Shown piece after piece: positions 33,731-45,487 of a stretch of DNA of 64,000 nt (positions within the stretch are counted from its first letter, which is position 1; each line of letters begins with the position of its first letter). The DNA is from Histoplasma ohiense. Its lineage: Eukaryota > Ascomycota > Eurotiomycetes > Onygenales > Ajellomycetaceae. The DNA lies in the NCBI GenBank assembly GCA_017607445.1, contig JAEVHH010000006.1:3224001-3288000 (forward strand), given 5' to 3'. Position numbers and translations under genes: made by a program. The notes under the pieces are model-generated. The model saw only the letters and a list, made by a program, of their open reading frames with translations. It was not told where the DNA came from and ran no database searches.

Positions 33731-34263
33731 TGTAACAGGCGTACTTCGATTAACGATCTAGCACTATTCTAATACAGATTACAAATTGATTAAAAAAAGA
33801 AAGAGAAAAGAAATCAGAAGAAAAGATCATACAAAGAGAATTCTTATAGAGGAAAGTTCAGAGCAGAAGAATATCAGAAGCTGATTCACAGTGAAGCACA
33901 GAGCAGAAGAACATTAAGAGATACACATAAGAATTGTTAGAAACTACATAAGCACAGAGTGTGGAATGAGGGAATCATTGAGAGCTACACAGAAGAATCA
34001 TTAGAGACTACACAAGTGTGAAACACAGAGCAGAAGAACATTAGAAGCTATATAAAAGAATTGTTAGAAACTACATGAGTGTGAGGCACAGAGTGAAAGA
34101 ATGTTAAGAGCTACACAGAAGAATTGTTAGAAACTATACAAGTGCAGAGCACAGAGCAGAAGAACATTGAGAATTACACAAGATCACAACAGTCAGAAAT
34201 GAGCAGATACAGAAGAGAAGTTAATTGTGTAAGTTAATTACTAATGAGTGCTAATCCATCACA
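33731..34263 (-). repeat. Z2 3' LTR
   Basis: 533 bp, minus orientation, TGTAACAGGCG...AATCCATCACA on the plus strand. The CGATTAACGATC CpGs are retained. The PPT complement lies at 34264-34280 (TTATTCCCCTCTATC). Confidence 0.93.
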
Positions 34264-37200
34264 TTATTCCCCTCTATCAGAGTGAGTGAGAACTCATAGA
34301 TGTCAAGAATGATGGTGTTCTCCAAGACAGATGCAGATTCCCAGATTGAACAATTGTATTCTATTCATTTGATAAGATATTCACAGCAGTGGTGATTGAT
34401 TCTATTGTCAAGAATTGCTTCAATTTCTCACTCAAGTTCATTGTCTTCTTCTACAATGATGAATGACTGTCAATTGAAGATTCTCTGTGAGGGGAATGGA
34501 TCCTCAGCTGTGGGTTGGAGCAGGTTTGTATGAAAGACATTGTGAATGTCAGATGAGATGTCAAGTTGATAATCATATGTGTCTAGCACTTTCTTCACCA
34601 TATACTTGATATGATAGTAATCTAGTGTATATGAGGAGTGATCTGTTTTTATGTTCTTGAGATTCAGTCAGACTTTGTCTTCTACATGATATCAGATTAC
34701 AGAACTTCTTCTGATGTTTATTTGATTCTTGTAATTTTACTAAATGCTGATCATTGAAGCTTCTGCTTATTCACAGACTTTCTTCAGCTTACTCACAATG
34801 TTCTCTGTCATCTGTATGAGACTGCAGATGTACACAGTTTCTCAGAGAGTCTCAGAGAAGTTCAGAATCTCTAAGTTGTATTCATATAGAAGAAAGAATG
34901 AGCTTACATCTATTGTAGCAGAATCTCAACTGTTAATTGCAATCTCAGTGTATGACAGCAGATTGCTTCAGTTGTCTTGTGTGTAATTGCAGAACTTATG
35001 AAGAATGTTCTTTACTGTTTGTATCATTCTCTCAGTAGCTTCATCAGTCTCTGAGTGATATGCTGTTGATAACTTTCATTCAATTCTTAATAATTGACAT
35101 ATACAGACTCAGAGTGCACTGATGAATTGACTGTCTCTATCTGACACAATGAATGAAGACAGACTGTGTATATGATAGAACAGACTTCTGATGAAGACAT
35201 CTGCAACTACTTCAGCATTCATCTTGTCACAGAGCTGTAGTATTACATCCTTGCTGAGTCAGTTGACAATGACTAGAATGTTTGTAGAACCTTCACTTTC
35301 AGATAAGAAAACTGCAAAATCAATAGCTATATCACATCAAGTTCAGTCAAAGACAGATAAAAGCTTCAGCATCTCTTTTCAGTATTCACATCATATCATC
35401 ACTGAGTCACAGCAATCACAGTTGCATACAAACCAGCATATGTCTTTCAATATATCTGATCAGTAGAATTTTTGAATGATAATGTTGTATATAATTTCAC
35501 ATTCTGAATGTCTGATCATCAGTGAGTCATGAATTTCTTGCATGATCTGTGTTCATAGAGATTCTGAATCGGGGACTCATCATCTATTTTGAAAGTGTAA
35601 GCAGTTGTCATCATCAATTGAATATGCTGAGATATTTATTATTGAGTATATGTCTGTGGGGAATTGAGATGCTCTGCTTTGTACAGCTTCAGCAGCTTGT
35701 TGCTAGAATTTATCTGCTTCTGCTGCTAGCTTTCATTGTTCTTCAAGTGAGGGTTCTTGAGCTCAGAACTGATTGACATGTACACAGAGTTCATATAATT
35801 GCATAGAACTTCTTATGATCACAGAGTTGATTAATCAATGCTCTCAGTGTTTCCATCTGTCATTCAAGTCATCAGATGGCATATTTTGTTCTTGATGGAA
35901 CAGAGCATTCACAAGGATGTTCTCTACTTCAGATCAATAACAAATTGTGAATGAAAAACAGCTAAGAAACAATGATCAACACATATGTCTCTTGATGAGT
36001 TTATGAGTGGTTGTGAAGTACTCTAGATTCTTATGATCAGTAACAATCTTGAATCTCTTGACACTCATAAGTTTGGATTCTCATTCTTCAAGATATTGTA
36101 TGATTGCTAGAAGCTTCTTGTCATAGATCTTATAGTTGCATTAAGCAGATGACATCTTTTTCAAGATGAAGACACAAGATTATAGAATATCTTTGTTGTC
36201 ATATTGCATCAATGCCTCATCTACTATATAATCTGAGGTGTCTGTTTCAAGAATCATATGCTTATCTGAATCAAATGATTGCAGCATTGGGGTGCTTGTG
36301 AACATACACTTCAGCTTTTTGAATGCTGTGTCCACTTCATCAGTTCATTGAAATACAGTGTCTTTCTGAGTCAGATTCATCAGTGATCATACAATATCAG
36401 AGAAGTTCTTGATAAATCTTCAGTAGAAGTTGACAAACTCTAGAAAACTTCTAATCTCTTTTACTGAGACTGATGTCTTTCAGTTGAGGATTGCTTCCAC
36501 CTTCTTAGAATTCATGCATATGTCTTTTTCAGCTTCAATGATGAATTCTAGATAGATTATAGATTTGATCTCAAAGTCACATTTGTCAATGTTCACTTGC
36601 AGTTCAGCTTTTTGTAGGCAGTCAAGCATTTGTCATATATGCTTACAGTGCTCAGTGAGCAATCCATCAGTGAAGATCAAGATATCATTCATATACACTG
36701 AGGTGATCTCATTGAGCAGATCTTGTAGAGCTCAGTTAATGTATTTCTGAAATGTACTCAGAGCATTTGCTAATTCAAAGAGAGTCACTGTTCATTTGTA
36801 TAATTCATAATGTGTACAAAAAATGATTAGCCATTCATCATCTTCATTAATCCTTATCTTATAGAAGGCCACAGAGATGTCAAGCTTTGTAAATCATTTT
36901 GCTTTTTCTATTCATTTGAGTGTTTCATTGATGAGTGAGAGAGAATATCAATCCTTCTGTGTAATCTTGTTGAGTTCTTGATAGTTGACACAGAATTGTA
37001 AGCCTTCTTCTGATTTCTTCACAAACAGTATGAGTGCTGTGGTGGGTGAGTTGTTAATATGAATGAAGCCTTTGTTCAGTAATCTGTTGAGCATTTTTTA
37101 TAGAACAAGAAGTTTGTTGTGTGATATGCTGTAGAGAGAATCTCAGAGCAGTTGCAGATTCTTACTGTCTTTCTTGATGAGCTCAATTGTATGATCTATA

Positions 37201-37860
37201 TCAGATTCTTGATGAGAAGGAAGCTTTTCAGCTTCTTTCTCATCAAACACATCTGCAAAGTCTTTATACAATTTGAGTAGTTTCTTGTGCAGTTTCTTGG
37301 AGTCTTTGAGTTCTAACTTTTCTAACACTTTTTTGATATTCATCATACTAGCAGTGAACACTTGGACATTCTTCTTCTCATGCATTTGATGAATTAGTAG
37401 TTTGTACACTTCCACTGATATCTGAGTGAGATCAGTGATTCTATCAACATTCTTCTTGTAAATACAGTCATCTTCTGGGAAAATAAGACAGCAGTTGCAT
37501 GTATTCAACAAGGTTCCAAATTCTGTAAGTCATGATAGGCTGAGCATTAGGTTGTACTCAAGGTCTTGTATTTCATATATGTATATGTTCTTTTTCTCAT
37601 GTTCTTCTACATCAACATTAAATCTTACCATGTTGTAGAAGGCGGATCCTCTGAGGCTGTCAAATTCACTGAGTTTATATGATTTGAAAAAAAGGATACA
37701 CTGGAGCTTATGCTTCTCAACCAGCTGAATGTCTATAAAAGCATAATGAAGAAAACCACTGTCTATCATTGCTCATACATTGACTAGGCTATTTACAATA
37801 GCAGAGATCATGATTGCATTCACTTGCATTTTCTGCTTGAATCTTCAGCTAGCTTTCTGC
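34264..37860 (-). pseudogene. pol: Z2 pol
   Basis: Homologous to Z1 pol along its length. The protease MIDSG block is within 37530-37769. The RT box is near 36695 (ATATACACTGAGG region; the YMDD Met codon and following residues are altered). RNase H, HHCC and integrase core are traceable to 34290. Open pieces are short; heavy transition load. Confidence 0.85.
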
Positions 37861-38896
37861 TTCTTGAGCTCTCATTCACATTTTAGAGTGAGAGCTCATC
37901 TTTTCCCTGTTCTTGTCTATCCACAGACAACACAGTGTTCACACATGTGGGGGGTTTACTCAGAGCAATCATATTCAAACATTGATTTGTGAAGTGCTCT
38001 GACTTGTCACAGTGTATGCAGACTTCTCTGACAATTCAGTCAGCAGTATTCTTCTCTGAAATGTTAGAGACTCTCAGACAGCTTGCATTCACATGTGAAA
38101 TCCAGTTCATTGATTCTGATTCAGAGATGGGGGATGCTGCAGAGCAGTTCAGAGTATACACATTTATTCAGCAGAATTCTCTACAATTTTGAAGTGTGTG
38201 GAACTGAGACAGATCATTATTTCACAGACAAAGATCAGTACAGAATTTGCTGTATATTGAGAGCTTCAAATACTCTACACTTTGATTATACAACTGAAAG
38301 TTCAAGTTCTTAAACAATATGTTGATTTTGATAGTGTCATCTCAGTCTTGCTCATCTGCTTCTAGAAGCTTGCAATTGAATTCAGAAAAATAAGTTGTCA
38401 ACACAATATTCATCTGATGAGTTTGATTAAAGCAGTCTAACATCTTGGCTTGAAGTGTAGAATCAAGAAAGAGAGAGTTGAGTTGTTGAAAGACTAGCTC
38501 TGATGTACACTGATCATTCTGACAATGACTCATTCAGAGTTGAAATTTCACTAACATGTCATCATTCAATCTGTTATGAATATACCACACTTGATTGGAT
38601 AGTGAGTCTATTGCTCATCTGTTGATGTTCAATTTGGCATTCACTTTTGACTTCCACACAAGATAGAGCACTAGATCTCTCTTGTATTTGTTGAGAATTG
38701 AAAGCTTCTCTCTTAAAGGCTTTTCATGAGATGTGGGTGTAGAAGGAACAGTGAATGTGGAAGTGTTTATCTCAGCAAGTTGTCATTGTAATTCAGTCAT
38801 CTGTAGTGTCTGCTGCTGAAGGATGCTTTGTAGGTTTAAGTTATCATCCACCACATTCAGATGCAGTGGATGTTCATAGAATTGCTTATAGTTCAT
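37800..38896 (-). pseudogene. gag: Z2 gag
   Basis: ATG complement at 38894-38896. The fragment 38342-38533 (MSHCQNDQCTSELVFQQLN) and the CCHC region near 37985-38030 match Z1 gag. Interrupted by TGA. Confidence 0.8.
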
Positions 38897-39271
38897 TTCA
38901 ATATCTAAGAACATGTAATAATAATAAAAGAAAGAAAATACTTGTAGACACTCAGTTCTCTCACAGACACTATTTGCAGTGTTGCAGCACTAAGCTTGAT
39001 CAAGCTTCTTTGTGAACACTATTCACAGCATTACAGTTTATAGACACTCAGGTCTCATAGAACACAGTCAATTATGTCTCAGATATTTAGACACAACAGT
39101 CTATATAACTAACAATAGAAGCACTCAGATTCATGAGGAATCTCTTGTAACAACTAGACACTCAGATCTGTAAACAACACACTCAGATATAAGAACTGGT
39201 AACAATATACTTAGATGTAAGAACTAATAATGAGACACTCAGATCTTAAATGCAGAAGAATCAATTCATAA

Positions 39272-39804
39272 TGTAATAGATGTACTTCAATTAACAATCT
39301 AGCACTATTCTAATACAGATTATGAATTGATTAAGAAAAGAAAGAGAAAAGAAATCAGAAGAAAAGATTGTACAAAGAGAATTCTTATAGAGAAAAGTTC
39401 AGAGTGGAAGAATATCAGAAGCTGCTTCACAGTGAAGTGTGGAGCAGAAGAACATTAAGAAATATGTGTAAGAATTGTTAGAAACTATATGAGCACAGAG
39501 CATGAGATGAGGAAATCATTGAGAGCTACACAGAAGAATCATTAGAGACTACATGAGTGTGAAACACAGAGCAGAAGAATGTTAGAAGCTATGCAGAAGA
39601 ATCATTAGAAACTACACAAGTGCAGAGCATGGAGTGAAAGAATGTTAAGAGCTACACAGAAGAATTGTTAGAAACTACACAAGCACAGAGCACAGAGCAG
39701 AAGAACATCAAGGGTTATGTGAGATCACAACAGCCAGGAATGAGCGGGTGCAGAAGGGGAGTTGATTGCGTAAGTTAATTACTAACAGATGCTAACCCAT
39801 CACA
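39272..39804 (-). repeat. Z2 5' LTR
   Basis: 533 bp, minus orientation. Its PBS complement (AATCAATTCATAATG) lies just below 39272. It contains the 63-bp repeats. Confidence 0.93.
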
Positions 39805-39809
39805 TTCAG

Positions 39810-40848
39810 GATTTTTCAACTCAAGAATAATTTAATATACAAAGACAATTTAAAACATGCATTATCAGAATTCCAGCCCAGAATCAAACAACTATTCAAA
39901 CTGTTCAATCAAAGAAATCAAAATCAAAAGAATGTCAGCAAGTCAACACAACTTAGTTTGAAAACAAAAGAAATAAACATTGTAAAAGGCAGTTTTATTA
40001 TAACAAAGAAAAGAAAAACCACTGACAACAACTATAACATCAATAAAAAACAAACCAAACTTTTCAAAACAAATTAAAACTGATCATAAACAACTTAAGA
40101 GAGACTTCAAAGCAAGATGAAAAGAGAGACTAAAAGAAAAATCAAAATAAATCAAATTGAAAATCTGATCTCAATATTTTTAACAGACAATTCATTCAAA
40201 CTCTTGTAGCAACATTTGATTCTTTCAAATATTCAATTAAAAACTTGTTTTCAGTTTCTGTATTGAATAATAGATTCAAATTTAATTGTTTCAATTCAAA
40301 CTTCTTTCTCAGTTTCAATCTCAATTCTGAATACTTTGCACAAAGTAACAGAAGATGCCATGGATTTTCATATAACTGACAATCTAAATATAGACTACTT
40401 AAATCATCTCTAAACTTTGTTAAATATGATTTGAAGTAACCATGCCCAAGCTTTAACTGCATTATTGTAGCAAAAAGTTTCTTTTTACACTTTATTGAAC
40501 AAGTCTTCCACTTTGGCTTTGTTTCAAATCTGGAGTAATGCACACTTTTTCTTTGCATAAGCCAGATATCTTGCCATTTTTGCAAACATGATTCTCTTAT
40601 TTTTCTCTTAATAAAAGCTCATGTTACAATTCTTTGAAAGCAGACTTCTAATTCAGTTGCTTTATTTGCAGCTCTATCAGCCATTTCATTGTCATTTATA
40701 CCCATGTGAGCAGACATCCAGTGAAGATGAATAGAACAATTGAATGAGATTTTTCTTTGAATATTTTGAAGACTTTTCAAAATCAGCTTTAGCATTGACT
40801 GTCCACTGTTGATTTTATTACTTTGAAGTCTTTTAAGCTCTGCTTGAC
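39810..40848 (-). pseudogene. LINE ORF2 C-terminus: RNase H and Cys/His end
   Basis: Minus strand: an RNase H segment near 40590-40850 includes HLHWMSAHMGINDNEMADRA (the W-x-P/A-G/A-H, N-E-x-A-D pattern). The ORF 40196-40585 follows (GHGYFKSYL, then CQLYENPWHLLLLC, i.e. C-x7-H-x4-C), ending at a TGA or TAG near 40196. This is the usual C-terminus of Tad-clade LINE ORF2. The rest to 39810 is 3' UTR. Confidence 0.72.
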
Positions 40849-41119
40849 TGTAATAGGCGCAACGGAGATATCTATATTAGGAAATAGCTATGTGGCGATA
40901 GAAGAACACAGAACACACCAGAATTAATAAGAATGAATATAGCACACGGCATCATAGGCAGCTGTAGAGTGTGATGATCATTTATATAATGCTCACTGAT
41001 ATCTGTAGATATTAGAAGATCAGCAATTAGCTTTGAATAATAGAGATTGCTACCTTCTTAACATTCTATATGTGTACTTCACACTACTCTCATAATTACA
41101 TCTAGAATCATCTCTTACA
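40849..41119 (+). repeat. W1 5' LTR
   Basis: 271 bp, same length as the W2 LTR, TGTAATAGGCGC...CTCTTACA. TATATAAT is at about 40983. AGCAATTAG at 41032-41040 (AGCGATTAG in W2) pairs with CTAATCACT in the PBS at 41123-41131. Confidence 0.93.
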
Positions 41120-41227
41120 ATTCTAATCACTCTAAACTTTATTTGAGTAGTCTGTTGTTACACACACCTACAATAAAACATGCAATGTTAGTTAAAACAC
41201 AAAATATTAGTTAAAATACACAAAATG
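41120..41227 (+). promoter_or_regulatory. W1 PBS and leader
   Basis: ATTCTAATCACTC directly follows the LTR and shares TTCTAATCACTC with the X family. Likely self-priming site. The remainder is A-rich up to the gag ATG at 41228. Confidence 0.55.
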
Positions 41228-42470
41228 GTCTCAACACATGTAAGATTTCTTGAAAATCAATCTGAATCCTCTACTGCCTCTGATGATCACAATGTGTGCT
41301 TGCAACAGTTGAACAATCAAATCTGTGAACAAGAGTAGCAATTAGCTATTTTGCATGCACAACAGCAGCTCAATGAGTTGAAAGTGCAGATTCATAAAGA
41401 TACTCTCATTAAGTCTCAATTAACTCAGAATATCATCATAGAACTGCTGCAAAATTGATCTGCAAACAATACAGACAATGATAATGAAACATCACTGAGA
41501 TTAGAGATTAAGAACTATTATCAAGAAAAAAATATATTAGAATTCAAGAACTATAAAGATCATATATTGACTCTCTTTACACACCATCACTGCTATTATC
41601 AAAAAAAAGAACACAAGATAAATGATGCTAAACTCTATCTTGATATCCATGTTAAGCAGAAATGACTGAATTTTGTATCATCATATGAGAGACATGAAGG
41701 AGCAACATCATTGACTTTTGACAATATGCTATCACATCTAGAAATGCAAATTAACAATCCACAGAACCAGTGCTGATTGATGAGTCAAAAGTTTCAAGAT
41801 GCAAAGCAATAAGAATGACAATTGATACATAATTTCTCTAAATATCTCAAAGACTGAGAATACTACTTACCCTCATATAGCAAAGAACAAAGAATGGATA
41901 ATTTGTATAGTAAGACATTGAAAGTACTACACACTGAACTCAACTGTTGAAATCAAGAATCTCAGAACTATGAAGAGTTGCTTCAAACTCTACAGACTCT
42001 CAAGAAAAATATGTCAGAGCAACAGTATGCTATTTGCAAAGAAAGATCTGCAATATTCATAGAGAATCAACATTGTTCTGATAAATCTAGCAACTGTCAG
42101 AACAAGAGAAAATGAGAGGAATAAATGAGTTCAACTAAACAAATCAAGAAAGATAAATATAACTGAATGAAGAAGTGTTCTCACTGTCATAAGAAGGGTC
42201 ATATTGCAAATGATTGTTGAATGTTACACTCTGAAAAGTGCAATCAAGTCTGATAAGCAAAAAATCAACAATTTCAATTGTAGAAGCAGCTGCTGCATTG
42301 GGAATATGAACAACTAGACTGTGAGATAAACAGTTATTGATGATGAATACATGAATGCTGACAGAAGCAGAATGGTCAATGGCATGGATGTTAGTGGATT
42401 CTGATATGAATGCAAACTTTGTGTCCCACATCTGAGCATCAAAATATTTCCCAAAGGCAGAAGGTAAACC
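41228..42470 (+). pseudogene. gag: W1 gag
   Basis: ATG 41228 (MVSTHVRFLENQSESS). Gln-rich coiled coil (LHAQQQLNELKVQ), capsid with NILEFKNYKDHILTLF and YLDIHVKQK, CCHC knuckle CSHCHKKGHIANDC near 42180-42222. TGA/TAG/TAA stops present. Confidence 0.82.
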
Positions 42471-44953
42471 AAAAGTAGTGAAAGCAGTTGATAATCATAA
42501 GGTTAAATCATATGAACAATGAAGAGCTGCAATGAAGATTATCGATGATGAACATGTTCTTCAAGAAGAATTCCATCATTTTAAGATTAAATCATATGAA
42601 CAACAAAGAGCTGCAATGAAGATTATCGATGATGAACATGTCCTCTGAGAAGGATTCCACCATTTCAAAGAGGCCGACATTAGCAGATATGATGTAATTT
42701 TGAGCATGCTGTGGTTGAAAGCTGTGAACTCTGATATCAACTGGGTGTGAAGATGCTGAACCTATAGAAAAGCATCAAATATTAACCACATGCACCTGAA
42801 TACTGCTAAAGAATTCACAACACTAATTGATGATAACAATATTATATTCACTGCTTTATCATTACAAGCTGCGAGTGCAGCAACTGAGCCAAATATCTCA
42901 GATGATTATAAAGATTATCTTGATGTATTTCAAGAAGACATATCTGACACAGAACACACATCTCACAATCATGCCATAGACCTCAAACCTGGCAAGGAAC
43001 CCTCATATCAACTGATATATAACTTATCACCTCAAAAACTCTCTGTCCTCTGAGAATATATCAAAAAGACATTAGAGAAGAATTGAATATGTCCATTCAA
43101 GAGCCCAGCTGACACATCAGTGTTATTCACATCAAAGAAAGATAGAACTCTGCATCTTTGTATGGATTATCAAAGATTGAATGAAATAACAGTCAAGAAT
43201 CAATACCCACTGCTCTTAATAAGTGAAATACTTGATAGATTAGCAGATGTCAAAATATATACACAGCTGGACCTTAGAGATGTGTATCATAGAATTCACA
43301 TATGAGTGAGGGATGAATGAAAAACAGCATTTTGAACATGATATGGACACTTTGAATATCTAGTCTTATCTTTTGAGCTAATCAATGCTTCTGCAATCTT
43401 TCAATCTTATATCAACAAAGCCCTCAGTGATCTTTTAGATGTATATTGCATGGCTTATCTTGATGATATTGTAATCTATTCAAACACACTTGATGAGCAT
43501 GTCATCCATGTCAAGAATATGCTGGAATGGTTAAGGTGTTGGAGACTATATGCCAAACTTAGTAAGTGTACATTCCATGCAACAGAAATTGGATTTTTGG
43601 GTTTTGTGATTATCACACAGAGCATTACTGTTGAGAAACACTGTGTCAACACAATTCTAGATTGATCAGAACTGTGAACTATAAACAAATTGCAAATATT
43701 TCTAGAATTCATCAATTTCTACTGTCAATTCATATACAAATTCTTGATAATAACAGCACCTCTGACTGAATTGTTAAAAGATTACAAAACAAAAAGAGGG
43801 AAGAATAATGCATCTATTCAGTTAGACAAAAACTGCAAGCATGCAATTTTGCAGTTAAAAGAATGCTTTACAAAAGCACTGTTGTTGATCCACTTTGATC
43901 CACAGTGAAAACTCTGTATAGAAACAGATGGATCTGATGTTGCAATCACCACAGTAATATTGCAATTAATGAATGATGGTCACTGACACTCAATTGTGTT
44001 TTGATCTAGAAAGCTCACAGAAACAGAAAGATGTTATCAAATATATGATCTAGAAATATTGCTGATTGTAGAAGATTTCAGACAATGATGTCACTATTTA
44101 TATGATAGCAGACACTCAATAACTATTTTATCTGATCATGTCAATCTTCAGCATTTCATGATGATGAAGCAGTTAAATGAATGTCAGATTTGCTGGATGG
44201 AAATGCTTTCAGTGTTCAATTTTGAAATAGAGCACTGTTCTGAGAAAAATAATCCTGCAGATGCATCAAGTTGTTGCTCAGATTTTATAAAACACACAGC
44301 TCTCTTGATGAGACTCTCTATTCTGCAAGAGAAGCTATATAAGAGGATCTTTAAGTCACTAAAGACAAAAGAAAATACAAAGTTAGATCAATGTGTCAAG
44401 ATGATGTGAAAAGATCTGCAAGCTAATGAAAATTGTTGAGTGAAGAAATCTGTAGTTGTTGATGATAACAATCTCTGCAGAATAAAGAATACATCTGTGA
44501 ATGAGAATGAGATTGCAGATGTTATGAGATTAAATCTAGAGACTCTGATATCATGAATTCTAGCTGTCAAGATATTTGAGTCTGAAACAGTCTATCACAA
44601 AGAGATAGCTGAATCTATCATTGAACTCTTACTGCAGATTCAGAATAGAGATGCTGATATGTCTAAACTTTGCAGAAGACTAGAGATGAGTGATGCTAGT
44701 GTAGATAATTATTTGATCTGAGCAGTAGATAAAGATGATCTGCTCAGAAAAGATGATGAAGTCTATATACTGCAAGACAAAGCTGTAAGACATGAAATAA
44801 TGAAAATGAACCACAATGATCCTCAAGATGACCATTTTGAATGTGACAAAATCATCAAAGTGATCAAATGCAAGTACTTGTGGCATGGTATGAGTGATGA
44901 GATTGCAGAATATGTGAGAACTTGCAATGTTTGCCAATGCATCAAGATACCAC
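42320..44953 (+). pseudogene. pol: W1 pol, first part: protease, RT, RNase H, integrase finger
   Basis: Protease region 42380-42750 with LVDSDMNANFV (expected D-S-G reads D-S-D) and a 28-codon tandem duplication (42505-42672). RT: LHLCMDYQRLNE near 43150, TQLDLRDVYHRI near 43262, MAYLDDIVIYS near 43450. RNase H: ETDGSDVAIT near 43922, SDHVNLQHF near 44133. Integrase finger H...H...C-x2-C (TCNVCQCIKIP) at 44810-44953. Cut by Z3, resumes at 51053. Confidence 0.88.
42505..42672 (+). repeat. 84-bp in-frame tandem duplication in W1 protease
   Basis: The unit AAATCATATGAACAA... starts at 42505 and again at 42589. Two copies of 84 bp (28 codons, KSYEQ-x-RAAMKIIDDEHVL) keep the reading frame. The copies are near-identical, including a retained ATCGAT, so the duplication is younger than most decay here. 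Confidence 0.85.
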
Positions 44954-45487
44954 TGTAACGGGCGTACTTCGATTAACAATTTGATACTATCCTAATTACA
45001 GATTACGAATTGATTAAGAAAAGAAAGAGAAAAGAAATCAGAAGGAAAGGTTGTACAAAGAGGGTTCTTATAGAGGAAAGTTTGAGGTGGAAGAATATCA
45101 GAAGCTGCTCCACAGTGGAGTGCAGAGCAGAAGAACATTAAGAGGTATGTGTAAGAATCATTAGAAGCTATACAAGTGTGGAATATGAGATGGAGGAATC
45201 ATTGAGAGCTACACAGAAGAATTGTTAGAGACTACACAAGCACAGAATACAGAGCAGAAGAATATAAGAAGCTATACAGAAGAATTGTTAGAGACTATAC
45301 AAGCACAGAGCACAGAGCAGAAGAATGTTAAGAGCTACACAGAAGAATCATTAAAAACTACACAAGTGCAGAGCACAGAGCAGAAGAACATCAAGAGTTA
45401 CACAAGATCACAACAGTCAGAAACAAGCAGATGCAGAAGAAGAGTTGATTGCATAAGTTAATTACTAACAGATGCTAATTCATCACA
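44954..45487 (-). repeat. Z3 3' LTR
   Basis: 534 bp, minus orientation, 63-bp repeats at about 45100-45400. PPT complement is just above it (TTATTCCTCTCTACTG). Confidence 0.93.

Larger units (their letters stand above)
33731..39804 (-). mobile_element. Z2: full-length Z-family Ty3/gypsy element
   Basis: LTRs 33731-34263 (3') and 39272-39804 (5'), each 533 bp; duplication TTCAG. Same internal order as Z1. Gag 38896-37800, pol 37860-34264. Confidence 0.95.
33641..40848 (-). mobile_element. Tad-like LINE (3' part), split by Z2
   Basis: Reads on the minus strand from 40848 to about 33645. It ends in an AAT microsatellite tail (plus strand ATT repeats 33645-33674), as expected for a LINE 3' tail. 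Z2 interrupts it with duplication TTCAG (33726-33730 and 39805-39809). The 5' side is cut by the W1 LTR at 40849; RT and endonuclease lie outside the window. Confidence 0.7.

Noticed and set aside
42144..42431. 95-residue minus-strand ORF in W1
   Set aside because: Antisense shadow of the gag knuckle and protease region of W1.
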